From the NCBI GenBank assembly GCA_046758845.1, contig JBHIBA010000080.1, positions 1-15,739 of the forward strand: 15,739 nucleotides of DNA, in the 5' to 3' direction. This document shows, one piece after another, positions 15,499 to 15,739 of the stretch. Both the position numbers and the translations under genes were made by a program. The notes under the pieces were generated by a model. It ran no database searches. It was not told the DNA's origin and was given only the letters and a program-made list of their open reading frames with translations. Each line of letters opens with the position of its first letter. Position 1 is the stretch's first letter. This DNA is from JBHIBA01 sp046758845 (GTDB lineage Bacteria; UBA8248; JACPRG01; G963555815).

Positions 15499-15739
15499 CT
15501 AGATAACGCGGGGGGCGCTTTTTGGGCACTTGCGTGCCGGCCGGACTGCGGTTGGGGCTGTGTCTGGTCAAACCGGGCGTCTTTGGCGCACACCTTCCGA
15601 GAGGTGATTCAGCCGGCGCGCAAGTGCAGAAACTTGGCGCGGTGCGTCCGCCCCCCCGCCCACCCCCGGCAAAACTTTTGACGGCCGAGGCCTGGCTCGG
15701 CCTGCGTGGGTTGGGTGTGTGATTGGCTGGGCCGGTTGT
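15499..15739. other. Gene-free region after thiG
   Basis: No supported coding sequence in the last 241 bases. An open frame at 15522-15722 gives a Pro/Leu/Gly-rich peptide with no family resemblance or ribosome binding site. The stretch contains C-runs and the second hairpin repeat copy. No intrinsic terminator for thiG is obvious, so the transcript may continue past the window. Confidence 0.5.
15669..15707. repeat. Hairpin repeat, copy 2
   Basis: GCAAAACTTTTGACGG followed by a stem of GGCCGAG (15683-15689) with CTCGGCC (15696-15702), six-base loop, and flanking AC/GT pairs across a 3' bulge. It is related in sequence and fold to copy 1 at 13452-13488. Its first eleven bases are the reverse complement of 28-38. 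It lies next to C-runs just as the window start lies next to G-runs. Confidence 0.5.

Noticed and set aside
15522..15722. 66-codon open frame at the end of the window
   Set aside because: Pro/Leu/Gly-rich, no ribosome binding site, and it contains the C-runs and the second hairpin repeat; most likely non-coding.

Overview
This is a high-GC bacterial chromosome segment in which every supported gene lies on the + strand. It is dominated by rotary ATPase genes. The F-type set runs b', b (with a signal-peptide-like N-terminus), delta, alpha, gamma, beta, epsilon, and genes for the F0 a and c subunits are absent. That arrangement is familiar from Deltaproteobacteria-grade and related Gram-negative lineages (Nitrospirota, NC10 and similar). 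Phylum-level assignment from sequence reading alone is a guess.

Layout. 1-120: a G-run-rich inverted repeat. 121-3380: V/A-type ATPase catalytic subunit A and non-catalytic subunit B, ending in a plausible intrinsic terminator (3508-3535). 3381-3769: non-coding, with that terminator, a 14-bp perfect palindrome and a good sigma70-like promoter (3604-3632). 3770-10673: V-type rotor subunit D, followed 51 nt later by the complete F1-plus-b/b' cluster, so the promoter appears to drive a mixed V-D / F-type operon. The cluster is tightly packed except for a 285-nt gene-free gap between gamma and beta that holds a hairpin repeat. 10687-10717: terminator-like hairpin. 10752-13406: a TrmN6-type N6-adenine methyltransferase, then a nitrilase-fold glutaminase-like protein and an NAD+ synthetase whose reading frames overlap by 32 nt. 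Together the last two resemble a split glutamine-dependent NAD+ synthetase. 13516-14118: a secreted protein of unknown function built from two copies of an ING...GRYW...EGGP motif. 14229-15498: a thiamine-thiazole unit made of a promoter, a TPP riboswitch with a readable antiterminator/terminator switch, thiS and thiG. 15499-15739: gene-free, with a second copy of a hairpin repeat also seen before the secreted protein.

How the genes work together. The F-type genes encode the F1 head, central stalk and peripheral stalk of ATP synthase; a and c must come from elsewhere. The V-type A and B form a second catalytic hexamer and D is its rotor shaft; the other V-type subunits (E, C, F, I, K) are not in the window and may lie upstream of it. 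ThiS and ThiG make the thiazole phosphate of thiamine under TPP feedback. The most unusual features are the V-type D gene inside the F-type transcription unit, the gamma/beta gap, the tandem-motif secreted protein, and a ThiS whose diglycine is not at the very C-terminus.
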